DNA from: Diplonema japonicum
Lineage: Eukaryota > Euglenozoa > Diplonemea > Diplonemida > Diplonemidae
NCBI GenBank assembly: GCA_964019335.1
Contig: OZ025653.1
Location: forward strand, 813,311-877,310
Direction: 5' to 3'
Length of the DNA stretch: 64,000 nucleotides
Part shown: positions 21,694 to 33,082 of the stretch, in pieces
How positions within the stretch are numbered: the first letter of the stretch is position 1
Layout of the letters: every line of letters begins with the position of its first letter
Program-made: the position numbers and the translations under genes
The notes under the pieces: model-generated
The model's database searches: none
Told to the model about the DNA's origin: nothing
Seen by the model: the letters and a program-made list of their open reading frames with translations, nothing else

Positions 21694-22255
21694 ATGCCTG
21701 AGACTAACCAGTGGAGATTCATCGAGGTGGGCCGTCTTGTGCTCATCACCAAGGGGAAGTACGAGAACAAGGTATGCCTTTGCTCCAACCACAAGCTTTA
21801 CAGGTTGCTACCATCCTTGATGTCGTTGACCAGAACAGGGTCCTCATTGACTCCCCTGCCTGCAAGGACTCCGCTGTCTGGGCTGGTGTTCCCCGCCATG
21901 TTGCCAGTCTGAAGGACCTTGAGCCCACCCCCGTGAAGACTGAGATCACCCGTGGCCTTCGTGTTGGTGGTCTTGTGAAGGCTCTGGACACCCAGAACAC
22001 CATTGGTAAGTGGACCGAGCTTACCTGGGCCAAGAAGATCATGCACCGTGAGGCCCGTGCTAACATCAACGACTTTGACAGGTTCAGGGTTGACCGTGCC
22101 CGCCGCCAGCGTGCCTTCTGTCTGCGCAAGAAGGTGTGTTAACATTAATATTTCTTCAAAGAAAAACAAACAATATAAAAAAAACCTTGCAGTTCGCCGC
22201 GAAGCTGACCAAGGCCGGCAAGGACTCCAAGGCCAAGAAGGCGTTCAAGGCATGA
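21694..22255 (+). CDS. RPL14: ribosomal protein eL14, copy 2 (three exons)
   Basis: Exons 21694-21771, 21804-22133 and 22193-22255 give 156 residues that differ from copy 1 at about one position (MHREAR instead of MHRQAR). Its two introns (32 and 59 nt) match copy 1 introns 1 and 3 in position but not in sequence. Intron 2 is missing, with the flanking exon sequence fused exactly. An uninterrupted A run of about 20 bases abuts the ATG. No clear ACAG acceptor lies close by; the nearest AG is in TTCCAG near 21659. Confidence 0.93.
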
Positions 22256-22299
22256 ACCACTTCTGTAACCCTTTCATAGTATCATTGTTTGAAACAACG

Positions 22300-22325
22300 C
22301 ACAAAGTCAGCATAATCCACTACAG
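22300..22325 (+). promoter_or_regulatory. predicted trans-splice acceptor for IQ-protein gene
   Basis: CATAATCCACTACAG ends at 22325, 3 nt before the ATG. The whole gap to the eL14 stop is 73 bp. Confidence 0.5.
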
Positions 22326-22328
22326 TCG

Positions 22329-25300
22329 ATGTTCACAGAACAGCACAAAAATGCCGCAGAAAATAATATCGTTGTTCCAGCAGCTGCATTCGTCAAGCGC
22401 AAGGAGAGTAGCCATCACACGGTGGTGAACGGTAACAGTGGCGGTAGCGACGCTGCAAAGGTAAAACTTGAAGGTGAGTACTGTACTCATATCTTGAAAG
22501 AAGAAGGTGATAGCTGGCGGTTGGGGGCGCACGAGTTGAAATGGAGCCCATGCAGCATAATGGTTAGCCACAATGACAAGTGGCAGGTGTTCGACAGGCG
22601 CGCAGGCATTAGTTTCTTAGAGTCTTCTGACGGCATGTCATGGTACAGGGTCACAGAAGTAGCTGCAGTCTTTCCGATGGCCTTTGAAAGTGTGCATCTA
22701 CCGTCCGAAACGACGGTACTTCATTTCAGTAATGCAGTTCTTCGTGGTTCTGAAGGAGAGTTTGCCATTGAGATGTGTGATTCGTTGTATCTGGCTGATC
22801 TTCCTGACTGTTGCACACAGTGCACTCTGACGTCCACATCCAAGTTGCTGACTGTGCAGACACCTGTGTGCGACTATGTGGTGGGTAGTGCTTCTCTTGA
22901 AAAAACAATGATGGGCTGGCACATGCATGTCATTTCTGAAGGGAGAAACGAGCACACACCTCCACGCAGGCTCACGAAATGTCTTTCTGAGGTCGTCATC
23001 GACATCGAAGAGAATTACCTCTTCATTGAGGTCCCGTCACTGCCCTGCTTAACAGGATGGTGCAAGCAGGTGGCCAGAGATCTCTGGACGTCTCAGACTC
23101 ACATTGGTTGGTGGTGGTACACGCCTGGCAGTGGTCGCGGTGGCTGGCGGTCGGCGTTGACAGTAAAATGTAAACCGTACCAAGCGGAATGGTCGGGAAT
23201 GCAGGTTAGCAAGTTCACGCAATCCAGAAAAACACTTTTAATGAAGAAGACAGCGCTGAAGGAACTAAGCAACGAACTCGTGCGTTCGTGGAAGACAACA
23301 CACACCCTAGAAGATGACATTGCGGGCTTCATCGAAGTTGAGAACTGTCCAGAAATGCAAAGCACACTTTACACCAGGTGCACCGATTTGTGGTTTAACT
23401 CCTCCGTCACTGCGGGCGATTTCCCTGAAAAAAGATGGCCTGCTCTGCTGTGCGCGTTGTGGGCAGAGATGGTGTTAGCGGCCTTTAAAACAAAGCCTGT
23501 TGATCTGTTTGCACCTTGCACAAGAAACGATCTAGTTACGTGTGAAACCACTCCCTCTGTTGGATGGTGCCTGCCGATCGAGGCATCTGCTTCTATGCAT
23601 CGTACAACTGGATTCCGCTTGAAGAATGTCACGGCAGTCACTATCGGGTCCCAGTGCTTCATACCACCCTTCACCGTGTTCACAGTCGGCGCCATTACTC
23701 GACATAAAGCGAGAACAGTTGTCGAGTTGCACTCAGCGGGGAATCTGCGAAAGCCAAGCTCCTTGTTTTCCCAGATATGCCTTCAAGAAAGCAGTGATAT
23801 CTTGTTGCAGCGGGCACACGCACACACGGGACTCACAACGAAAAGCGAAAGCTGCAGCCAACTCAGCATCGGTCAACTCCTTGATACGGAAGAGCACGAG
23901 AACGAAGTACGTGCGGAACCAGCAACAGTACGGACAATTTCAGCTCTCGCAAAAGCAGCGGTTAAATCGTTGAAATCAAGACGTGTGCACCCCCAGTACG
24001 CCATCCGCACCTCTGCAGCACGAACACGTCTCCTCACAAACACCATTCGTGACAAGTGGCGATTGCTTCGTTCCGTGTGCCGTCTTCTTTCAAAGATAAG
24101 AACGTGGGCCACAAGGGCTCGTGTCACAGCTTCTGCGACAGCCATTTCGCATTACTACATGCGAACATCCTTGTTTAATAGAGTTGGGGGTCTCATCAAC
24201 AGGGGCCGTGCTGCCTGCTGGCTGCAACGCATTGGACGTGCCTTGAAAAGCAGGAAGTGGCTCTTCCAGCAAGTGCTGGTCAGAAAGGCTTTGCAGCGTG
24301 CACACAATGCTCTTCTTTGGGGGTGTTTCTGCAAATGGAGACTTTTTTTGTGGAAGGTTTCTGCCGATGCAGTCGCGCGATTTGTTGTCTGCAGAACACG
24401 TGCTTTGTGGTTGTCGAAAGTGTGCTGCGCTAGAAACATATTGACTTCAAAACGAAGAGAACGCACCCAAGCAGCTTGTTGCATCCAGTTACATTGGAGA
24501 AGATACATGAGTAAGAAACAGCGAGACCATGCTGTACTGATCCTCCAAACCTATTGGAAGAGGCACCGATCTAGGAAAAATGCCCGGTGCAAAGCGAATG
24601 CCCAAAGTATCTTGAAGCGTTCATGGCTGTGCTACCAAGCAAGAATGAGGGCAAGCCAACTTTCGATTCAACGTAGTGTCTTGAAAGCCGAGGACAGTGC
24701 TCAGGCCAAAGTGGCGGAACACCGTGTTGCGGTTGCAATGCTAATCCGCTGCTGGCAGGATTACAAAATAAGACAACTCGCCTCCAAAACTGCCATCGAC
24801 AACCGGTGCAGCCTCGTACAAGTCTTCGGAAATGCGGCCTTGTCTAGGGGAGTAGCTATGAAGAAACGACAACGCCTTGCTGCGGCCACTGCCATCCAAA
24901 CTGCTTCTAGGAGGTGGTTGAAGTTGTTTACAGCGAGACGCTTGAGTGCTGCAGCACTCTTACAATGCGGATGGAGAGACTATAAGCTCCGTTCAGACGC
25001 AAGGGAACAGACTCGTCAGAAGCGCGCTATTCTGAAAATACGCCACTGGGAAGGTCTCGAGCATGAGGCAGCTACCCTGATACAGTCGGTATACAGGCGC
25101 TGGGCTGCACATACACAGTTCCTAGAGTTCCAATTACAAAGAACGGCAACAAAGGCAGAAAATCTCAATAGCGTGGTGCAAATAGAAGCAGCGCTAGTGC
25201 TGCAATCTTGGTGGCGGCAAAGACTCGCCCAAACACACTTACATCTGAAAAGGGAACACATACGTTTGTGTTCAGCTGCCACTCAGGTCCAAGCGGTATG

Positions 25301-25442
25301 GCGCGGCGGTCTCGGCAGGTCTTTTACAGCAGCACAACGGGAGAAGCAAGAAGCCTGGAAGATCCGAGCTTGTAATGCAGCTCAAGTAATCCAGACCTTC
25401 TGGAAGTGTTATAGTGATGTGTTCCTCGAAAATGGAATATAG
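22329..25442 (+). CDS. IQ-motif repeat protein
   Basis: A single exon codes 1037 residues. Residues 1-500 are a globular, Trp- and Cys-containing region that I do not recognise. From about residue 560 to the end there are many IQ-like units with the pattern AAxxIQxxWRR, for example AACCIQLHWRRY, HAVLILQTYWKRH, AATAIQTASRRW, AATLIQSVYRRW, AATQVQAVWRGG and AAQVIQTFWKCY. IQ arrays bind calmodulin or centrin-like light chains and occur in myosins, ASPM and ciliary or basal-body proteins. There is no motor domain. A cytoskeletal scaffold is the likeliest role, inferred from the repeats only. Confidence 0.8.
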   Translation: MFTEQHKNAAENNIVVPAAAFVKRKESSHHTVVNGNSGGSDAAKVKLEGEYCTHILKEEGDSWRLGAHELKWSPCSIMVSHNDKWQVFDRRAGISFLESSDGMSWYRVTEVAAVFPMAFESVHLPSETTVLHFSNAVLRGSEGEFAIEMCDSLYLADLPDCCTQCTLTSTSKLLTVQTPVCDYVVGSASLEKTMMGWHMHVISEGRNEHTPPRRLTKCLSEVVIDIEENYLFIEVPSLPCLTGWCKQVARDLWTSQTHIGWWWYTPGSGRGGWRSALTVKCKPYQAEWSGMQVSKFTQSRKTLLMKKTALKELSNELVRSWKTTHTLEDDIAGFIEVENCPEMQSTLYTRCTDLWFNSSVTAGDFPEKRWPALLCALWAEMVLAAFKTKPVDLFAPCTRNDLVTCETTPSVGWCLPIEASASMHRTTGFRLKNVTAVTIGSQCFIPPFTVFTVGAITRHKARTVVELHSAGNLRKPSSLFSQICLQESSDILLQRAHAHTGLTTKSESCSQLSIGQLLDTEEHENEVRAEPATVRTISALAKAAVKSLKSRRVHPQYAIRTSAARTRLLTNTIRDKWRLLRSVCRLLSKIRTWATRARVTASATAISHYYMRTSLFNRVGGLINRGRAACWLQRIGRALKSRKWLFQQVLVRKALQRAHNALLWGCFCKWRLFLWKVSADAVARFVVCRTRALWLSKVCCARNILTSKRRERTQAACCIQLHWRRYMSKKQRDHAVLILQTYWKRHRSRKNARCKANAQSILKRSWLCYQARMRASQLSIQRSVLKAEDSAQAKVAEHRVAVAMLIRCWQDYKIRQLASKTAIDNRCSLVQVFGNAALSRGVAMKKRQRLAAATAIQTASRRWLKLFTARRLSAAALLQCGWRDYKLRSDAREQTRQKRAILKIRHWEGLEHEAATLIQSVYRRWAAHTQFLEFQLQRTATKAENLNSVVQIEAALVLQSWWRQRLAQTHLHLKREHIRLCSAATQVQAVWRGGLGRSFTAAQREKQEAWKIRACNAAQVIQTFWKCYSDVFLENGI

Positions 25443-25515
25443 CACACTGCACTGTTCTTTATGGCCAGTAGTTTTTTGTGTACTTCCTTCTTAACCAGTA
25501 CTTTCGATTCTCTTT

Positions 25516-25540
25516 GTGCCTCTTCCTCAACACACCACAG
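25516..25540 (+). promoter_or_regulatory. predicted trans-splice acceptor for coiled-coil gene
   Basis: TCTTCCTCAACACACCACAG ends at 25540, 2 nt before the ATG. The gap to the previous stop is 100 bp. Confidence 0.55.
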
Positions 25541-25542
25541 AC

Positions 25543-28500
25543 ATGTCTAGATATACGAGCGAAACATGGCATAGTGATCCTGAAGCAAGAAACTGGAAGC
25601 TCAATGCTCTCAAAGAACAGGTCCTAAAATTAAAAAAAGAACGCGAAATAGACGGCCGTGACACACATGCAGGAGCGGGGACGGGGAGGCAAACTAAAGT
25701 TAGCAACCAGGGGAAGTACTCTGAACCTTTTCGGAAAATAATTACCGAACTTGAAGAAGAAGTAAAGCTCTTAAAGGTTCAAGTGATCACGAAAAACCAG
25801 ACACTGCATGACCTGGAAGACATCATAAAAAGCCATCAGAAAGAAAGCCGTGGTCTTGCGAGCAAGACACAACGGGAACAGGCGGTCTTGCAAGCAGCTC
25901 TCGACCAACGTGATGTTGAGGTGCAGAGGTTAGAAACGCAGCTGGAAAGCGCAGTAGTGTTGAAAGAAGAATGTGAGGAGTCAGTGGCGCTGATGCAGCA
26001 GTTCGTAGAGGAGAAGGACAAGACGATCAACTTGCTGAAAATGAAGTTAGAAGACGAGGTTGACAAGCTAGAGGCAGTGCGCCTGGAGGACATCGGGACG
26101 GCCAATGAGGAGATGAGGATGTTGAAAAGGAGAGTGAGTGAGTATGTCACAAACATAAGTCATACAAATGCAGCTCACGGTCTGAACACGAAGACACAAG
26201 AAGAACAGTGTCACAGCTCAAGAAGGCCTTGCGGGACGCCCAGCAAAGGTGCGCATTCATGATTTGAGATTAAACAACACAGCCATGCCTTGGAAATACG
26301 CGAGCTGAAAATGCAGGCGGCGGGCGCCGTGACTAATGCCGCTGCAACACTCCAAGCGGAGTTAGATAATTGTCATTTGGAACAAGGGAAACTGAAACAA
26401 GAAAAAGATTTCTTAGAAACTAAGTTTCAGAGAAGTCTAGACCGTCAGACAGCAACTCTGGAAGCAGAGCACACCGAAGCCTGCACTGCATATGAAAAGC
26501 AGGTATCACACACGAAGGACGACAAGTCGACAGATACACGACCTTCAAGAAGACATCAAGACAAGCGAAAAAATAAACAAGGAGTTGCAGCACAGTCATG
26601 CCCAGCAAGCTGACGTGATTGCTAGGCAGGTTTGTCACAACAACTGAAAGACCTGCACAGACTGCCGAGCTGGACGAAGCTGATGCCCACGCAGAGCTGA
26701 TCGGTGATTCTGACAAGAGGATCGAAAGCCTTCAGAAGAAATTCGAAGCAGAGATCCAGCGTGTTGAGAGGAAAGTGACACGTATCGAGCAAGAGGTATC
26801 CACAAAAGTTGCTACGACAACATAACTGCAGCGCGACGAAGTAATAGCCAGGCTCAAGGATGTTTCGCAAGAGGTTGCGGATTTTAATGAAAGCAAAGAA
26901 AGTCTTATGAGAGACCTTCAGGCCATCGAACAAGCCAACTCACTGCTCAATCTTGAGACTGCAGAGTTGGAAAAAACAGTTAATGAACTAAGGACTGAGG
27001 TTGATGAAAAAATTGAACAAAACAGGACTCTACAAGTATGTGCAAACAATTTAACGAACAATCACGGCGATAGATGCGGCACAAGGAACTCGACCTCCTC
27101 ATCGCGGACAAGAGCGAAGAAGTAGAAGTTCTTAAAAAAGAGCTGGAGCAAGCGCTTGCAATGGGAACCGAGTTGGAAGCTACCAGCGATATGATGCATG
27201 TGAGCAGCAAGAGACAAGAGGAGAGGTTGCTACAAAAGGAGGCCGCGCACTCAGAAATGGCAGAGCGCTGTAGGGTATGCACGAGATTAGATGGATTATG
27301 GCACAATTACAAACAGAACCAAGAGCAACTGACTCAAGAACTCAGCAATAAAGTGTACCATCTCATGAACACGTTGGAGGAAAAGGCCGCACAGATCGAG
27401 AGACTCGAAGCCATGTTGGAAGCCCAACAAAAGGTTGTCGACGTGGAATGCATGGTATACCATGACAAGGAACGGCTCAGCAGGGAGAACATGAGTAAAC
27501 TGCAAGCTGAGGTGCGTGAAGTCACTCATGGCAAGTTACAGCAGGAGCAACAGATTACTTTACTACGAAAAGATCTGCAGAATGCAGAATCAGAAACTGC
27601 GGCATTGCAAGAACGCCTTTCTCTGATTCCGGAAATGCAAGCTGATAAAACAAGTCTCTTTGCTAAGTACGCAGAACTGGAGGACAAGCTGGCTTGCGAG
27701 CAGGACACAGTCAAGTCGTTGAGGAGAGTCATTCACGAGAAAGAGGCTGCCATTGCAAGTGCAGGCAACCAAATGCAGAACACAAAAGAATCTTATGAGG
27801 AAGCTCTTGAGCAAGTACAAATAGGAGAAGCTGCACGTGATGTGCTCATGTCACTGCTCACGAACTCATTAAACAAGCAGCACGACAGCATCTCATCGTT
27901 CAATGCAATGAGCATGCATTCCCTTGCTACACAGTGTGTGTACAGAGTAGAAGAATTAGCGAGAAGTCTAACAGAGGCAATGAAACTCAACGATTACTTA
28001 ACATCTGTCAGGAAGCACGTGATCGACAGATGGAACAAACTCAGCACCGAAGTGCAGCTCGCTTTAGACAATGAGCAAGTCCTCCGTGACGAAGAGGAGC
28101 CGTCCTTAGGAAGGGATACCGACGTGGCTGCTGATCGGGTGCAGTGGAACGCTGTTAAGACGAAGATGCTCAAAGCTGTCAATCTACTTGAAAAAGCTGT
28201 GGTTTCGCAGCAAACAATCGAATCCCTAAAAATAGAAAAGGAGAGTCTCGAAGATCTGGTGGAGGAGCGTAGCGATTGGAAAGAAACATTCCTCACCGAA
28301 ACAAGACAGGCTACTGTGCAAGGTATTGCAACGGCATACAAACATGTTATGGAGATCAGCAAGGCTGCTTCAAACGTGAAACGTAAGCTTCGAAAAGACG
28401 CGCCACCTGAGTGTGAGGAGGTAACTGAACACGTTTCACAGACAAAAACCTTGCTTACTAAGACAATAGCCTCTTGCTTTACAGCAAAGGAAAAAGTTTC

Positions 28501-28564
28501 TTGCGGACTGACAGGGCACACGTTCGAGGTAAAGCGCAGAAAGTCTAGACCGACGGCAACATAA
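25543..28564 (+). CDS. long coiled-coil protein
   Basis: Seven exons give about 939 residues: 25543-26141, 26174-26248, 26283-26502, 26534-26629, 26661-26795, 26832-27035 and 27074-28564. Introns of 31-38 nt each repair a frame break, and the spliced product is a continuous heptad-rich coil. An extra in-frame 42-nt candidate intron with GTATG...ACAG ends lies at 27275-27316; if removed the protein is 14 residues shorter. The sequence is rich in E, K, Q and L almost throughout, with a less regular, basic C-terminus. No catalytic domain is visible. It resembles centrosomal, basal-body or flagellar coiled-coil proteins in composition, but no orthologue can be named. Confidence 0.8.
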
Positions 28565-28593
28565 CACGGTAATCTTCTAGTAATAGTGCTTCA

Positions 28594-28617
28594 GTTCCTC
28601 ACTTTATAATCATACAG
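28594..28617 (+). promoter_or_regulatory. predicted trans-splice acceptor for transporter gene
   Basis: TTCCTCACTTTATAATCATACAG ends at 28617, 2 nt before the ATG. Only 55 bp separate this ATG from the previous stop, among the tightest gaps in the run. Confidence 0.6.
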
Positions 28618-28619
28618 GA

Positions 28620-30038
28620 ATGGATGCACGTGGGGAGCTTGACCTACTGCGGTGGCATGGGGCAGCTGTATTGACCTGTTTGATTGTTCTCTCTTGTGCA
28701 GGCAAGCGGAACGACAATTTAGCACCTGAAGAACAAATTCAATTATCAACCTTTAAAAGGCAATATCTTCCTGCTTACCTCCTTGCAACGTTCTGTGACT
28801 GGATACAAGGCCCTTACCAGTTCAAAGTCTACCTGACATATGGCCTGACGGAAGAACAAATTGGGCGTCTGTACGTAGCAGGGTTCGGTTCCTCGCTCAC
28901 TCTAGGCACATATGTGGCTTCTCTTGCCGACTCACGGGGAAGGAAGATGGGATGTTTCTGGTACTGCATCACATGTGCCTTGAGCTGCCTCACGAAGAAT
29001 AGTTCGAGCTTCACGGTCCTTTTGCTAGGCAGGGTACTGGGTGGTGTTGCAGCGTCACTTCTCTTCTCAACCTTTGAGTCCTGGTGCGTAACTGAGGCGA
29101 GAAGGAAAGGGCTACCTTCAAACTGTTTGGCCTCTCTTTTTACGACAGCAAGCTTCCTGAATGGGTTGGTTGCCATCATCGCATCGCTGTTCGGGCACGC
29201 GCTCGTTGTGCTCAGCTCTGGTGATGTTGTCACTCCCTTCAACGCAGTGCCGTTGATCCTTGTGGCTTGTGCCAGTATCATGTTCTACAAATGGGACGAA
29301 AATTATGGCGAGCGTGAAGCCGATGGCACTGGGACCAGCACTTTGGCACAAGGGTTGTCTTTTATGTTCTCCGAGCCGAAGCTCCCGCTGCTAGGGCTGA
29401 TCGGATCGCTTTTTGATGCCGCGTTGTACATTTTTATTTTCCTATGGACCTTGTCCCTCGAGAAGCGTTCTGCAGACCCCACTAGCATCCCGTATGGCAT
29501 TGCATTCGCCCTCTTTATGGGTTGGTGCATGATTGGTGCATTGATGTGCCAACTGTTTTTGTCTTCGACACAAAACAGTGTCACACTGAATGCGGCAAGG
29601 CTACTGATGTTGTTGTTATTGCTTGCCTGCACAGGTTTATGGCCGTGTTTAAGCCCTTACTCCTCGTATTCTGCTGTGTTCAATGGGTTCTGCCTTCTTG
29701 AGTTTGCTTTTGGTGCTTACTCGCCAGTAATAGCACTGCTCAGGGCCTGCCATCTTGATGATAAGCATCGGACTTCGGTGACAGCACTGTACAGAACACC
29801 CACGAACCTGTCTGTGTGCCTTGTCTTGTTCTACGCTGGGAGTATTCCTGAGGCCATGGAGATCGGCCTGTGCATCCTCTTGCTCGTGACAGCCTTTCTC
29901 GCTAATGTGATGTTCCTCTACGTTGGTGGAGGAACTGTCAAGGAGGAGCCCAATGCTGTCGAGCAAGTTGAAGAACCTCTGAAATCACGAGAAAAAGTCA
30001 AAGCACGGAGCCCGCAGGGCAACATGGTGGAAGTATGA
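28620..30038 (+). CDS. MFSD5/MOT2-like major facilitator transporter
   Basis: A single exon codes 472 residues with about 12 membrane segments. The region FKRQYLPAYLLATFCDWIQG followed by GFGSSLTLGTYVASLADSRGRKMG is characteristic of the MFSD5 (SLC61, molybdate-anion transporter MOT2) family, including the loop motif GSLADxxGRK. Family members move molybdate in green algae and mammals. The protein starts with an extra hydrophobic segment (AAVLTCLIVLSCAG) and ends in a charged cytosolic tail of about 40 residues. Substrate is inferred from family only. The stop of the coiled-coil gene lies 55 bp upstream. Confidence 0.9.
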   Translation: MDARGELDLLRWHGAAVLTCLIVLSCAGKRNDNLAPEEQIQLSTFKRQYLPAYLLATFCDWIQGPYQFKVYLTYGLTEEQIGRLYVAGFGSSLTLGTYVASLADSRGRKMGCFWYCITCALSCLTKNSSSFTVLLLGRVLGGVAASLLFSTFESWCVTEARRKGLPSNCLASLFTTASFLNGLVAIIASLFGHALVVLSSGDVVTPFNAVPLILVACASIMFYKWDENYGEREADGTGTSTLAQGLSFMFSEPKLPLLGLIGSLFDAALYIFIFLWTLSLEKRSADPTSIPYGIAFALFMGWCMIGALMCQLFLSSTQNSVTLNAARLLMLLLLLACTGLWPCLSPYSSYSAVFNGFCLLEFAFGAYSPVIALLRACHLDDKHRTSVTALYRTPTNLSVCLVLFYAGSIPEAMEIGLCILLLVTAFLANVMFLYVGGGTVKEEPNAVEQVEEPLKSREKVKARSPQGNMVEV

Positions 30039-30664
30039 ATGAACACTAACAGAACATATAAAAAGAAAACGAAGGGAACATAGAAGCACCTAATACGGTC
30101 ATGTGTATCTCTTAAGTAGAAACCTGCCTATAGTAACATAGTTTTCCACTTTCCCTTCTTCCTGCATCAGCCATAATTCCCTACAGGATTTCAATAAGAT
30201 TGCCACAAGGCCAAACATCATCACATTCTTGACTGTTTTGATATTCTGATCCGCAGTACTTCCCCAGGTGTGCCTTTGACAACACCACCAAACATAACAC
30301 AGAATTATCAAAGCGCTGAAATATCAAGATGGCTTCATGTGGACCTATTTTCAAGGCTACCCACTGAGGTGGGCTCCTTGCAATATTCTATAAAAGTTTA
30401 GTCTCAATCTTAACTAAATCTTTTCCACCAAACAGTTGCTTGCTTTGTCGCTAATAGCTCGCTGTTAGTTAAATCACACAAGCATCTCTCCCTGTAGCAG
30501 GTCATAGGAACAAGGAGCCTTTGTCCTCTACTCCACCATCATACATAGTCACCCCTTCCCATCCACATAAGCTTTTTTCCCCATTCTCTGTTTTTGTCTT
30601 TAAGTCCACCTTCTCCCCTCTCTTCCCTTTGTTCCGTTTTCTTTCTTTCCATTCTACCGCTGAG
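30039..30664 (+). other. intergenic, no gene seen
   Basis: This 626-bp gap lies between the transporter and the phosphatase. The final 120 bp (30545-30664) is strongly pyrimidine-rich and leads to an AG directly before the phosphatase ATG. I see no coding sequence. Confidence 0.5.
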
Positions 30665-31436
30665 ATGATTGGGAGAAGTAAGGAACGTGTTGGCAAAAAG
30701 AAGAAGCCTCCTTTGGCTCCTCTTAGCACAGGCTTCGTGGAGGTATGGTTGTGCAACAAACAATTATCCTTCAGACACACAAACCGGTGCACCGTGTGAC
30801 CGATAGCGAAAAGGCTCTGGAATTCATCAGACCAGAGAGGACCATCTCTGGTTCACTGTCTCAGATCACACCATGGCTGTACTTGGGAAGTCTCTCCGAT
30901 GCGCTTGATAGAACTCTCCTCAAAAGCCACGGAATTGACTACATCCTCAACACAGCCAAGGAATGTGAATCGGGTGGTGAGTCGTCAAGTGAGTCATCTG
31001 GCGGCGAGAGCCCCGATGGCACATGCAAGTGGCCACAGTACCTTAAGCTTGATCTTGTAGACCACGCCGATGAAGCGATCTCAACTGTTTTCCAAAGAGC
31101 GTTCTCCTTCATCGAACATGCTAGGAGGGAGAAAAAGAAGGTAAGTTAGGGCATCACTGCCTGCCTGATGATACTTCCCAAATAAAACACAAGGTACTTG
31201 TTCACTGCCGCCGTGGTATCAGCCGCAGTGCGACGCTCGTGATCGCCTACTTAATGAAGTACAGCAATAAGCAGTTAGACGATGCCTTCAACTACGTCAG
31301 AGACAAGAGGTCCATCATCAACCCTAACCTTGGTTTTGTGTTGTCCTTGGAGACATTCGCACAGCAGCTGGGACATGCGCCGAAGTATGGAATGAATATC
31401 TTTTATTACAATAACACAGGTGCGATAGCATTCTGA
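30665..31436 (+). CDS. dual-specificity protein phosphatase
   Basis: Three exons, 30665-30742, 30775-31140 and 31194-31436, with introns of 32 and 53 nt, give 228 residues. The start MIGRSKERVGKKKK was preferred over a downstream ATG at 30745 because that ATG falls inside a typical 32-nt intron (GTATGG...TTCAG) and splicing keeps frame. The domain shows WLYLGSLSDALD, the acidic DLVDHADE loop and the catalytic signature VHCRRGISRSAT (Cys153, Arg159), so it should be active on phospho-Tyr/Ser/Thr or related substrates. A Ser/Glu/Gly-rich insert (about residues 97-115) lies within the fold. The basic N-terminus could direct localisation. Confidence 0.88.
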
Positions 31437-33082
31437 ACATGCCTGACGAACACGCGTTGTCGGGCATCACCCAGCTAGGGTTCAGTCAGCCTATTGAAGC
31501 ATAGCACATTGCCTATGCAGAGTGGGAGATCGAGGACAGCAACCCATCGCTGCTGTTCTCTCTTCCGTGCCGTACACCTTACCTCTTTCTTTCCTCTTCC
31601 CCTCGCCGCCCCCTGTTTCATACTTTTTGCACGTTCACTTGTCGTTTGTATGTATGCCTTGCCTGCTTGCTGTTGCATTACTTGCTGAGCGGTGCCAGCT
31701 TCCTACGTGGTGTGACCTTGAACGTGGCCTCAGTAGTTCGGGTGTTTACCCAACCTACCTACCCTACCCAGACCACAGACCACCTATGGCCTGCAACCTC
31801 CGTCTCAGCAAGCTGCTAGTGCAACAGCAACAGGTCGTCTTTTAAATGCACTCTTTCAATTTAACTCATCCCTTCATTTCCACCTTAACTTTTTGAGGCC
31901 CTGACAACTTAGCCTGCCTGAGGCTCTTTAATAACACGTATCAATGTTCCAAATTTGTGCTTAGACCTTAGTTACCCGTGTGACCTAACATTAAATTCGC
32001 GAGTCTGGCGTGAGTTAAATTGAAAAAGTGTATTGAAAATACGACTTTCCCTTGTTTACCCGTCCTTTTATTTTCTCCCCTCTTTTTTCTCACAAATGAA
32101 AAAAAAAGAAAAAAAAAAAATAGTACCACGCACTTACCACGCGCGCAGGGATAGGTTTGGGCATCTGTTCCTGTTGTAAATGTAATTCAAACGACAATCC
32201 CTTTTACCCTCCTCCCGGACCCCTGTCTCGTTGCAAGCCGAACATCTCCTTTCCCAGGCTTTAGTTGATAGCATCTGTGGAAGGTACAAAACAATGAATA
32301 CTACGCCTTGTTCCTTCCTATCCTTAAGGAAACAGGCTTCAGGGCACATCAGAAGAGCACCGCTGGGCAAGGTCACTGTGGCATTGTCTGAAGTGATGGC
32401 TCTGCTTTTGAAACTTTGGGTCTACTTACAAACGAACAAGAAAAAGAAGAAGAAAAATGAGCGAATAAAAAAAAAGAAAGAAATCATATCCCCTTTTCTT
32501 TGCTCTCCCTCCTTCTCACCCCCGTTTTTTTTCTTCTTTTTTCTTCCTCTCCATGTGTCCCAGAGGAATAAGGGCCCTTTCAAAGCCACTACCTAGGGTC
32601 CCCTGCCCACCAGATTGGTAACTGTTGGGACACCACGATTATCTGCTCCATCATAATGTTTATTGCATCGCTGCCTTACCGCTCTTCCATTTTTTTATAG
32701 CAACTGGTCGACCCACCTACGCCTGTGCGCCTTGGTGGTACGCCGTGCCTATCCTTGCTCTCGTCCAGGCTTTTAGCTTCTACAATGGAGATGGGAGCAG
32801 CATGTTGGGTAACTCTTTATGCCACAGCAACCTGCTTGTGCGCAGGGCTGGGTTTAGAAAGAAAAGTAGTTAGAGTTCCTGACAAACAGGACAACATTTT
32901 TGAGAGCTGTAAAATAAGAAATGAACCTTCCCTCCCTCCCCACCACCTTATTTCGTGATGAGTACTTTGGCATGGACCGCAGCCCGCAGTTGCAATTGCG
33001 GACAACACGCCTCAGCACCATTGCTGTCTACCCACAAGACTTGTTTTCATTTGCTCGCGTTCACCGCCATGGCACCATAGCG
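31437..33082 (+). other. intergenic, no supported gene
   Basis: This is the largest gap in the plus-strand run. It has C/T-rich and A-rich runs (for example 32099-32120, 32446-32483). An open frame at 32625-32873 has a short hydrophobic stretch but no family resemblance. The TRAPPC6 frame stays open back to 32921, so part of the right end could be coding. Confidence 0.4.

Noticed and set aside
32625-32873. Small membrane-protein frame upstream of TRAPPC6
   Set aside because: There is no ATG in good context, no family resemblance and no splice support.
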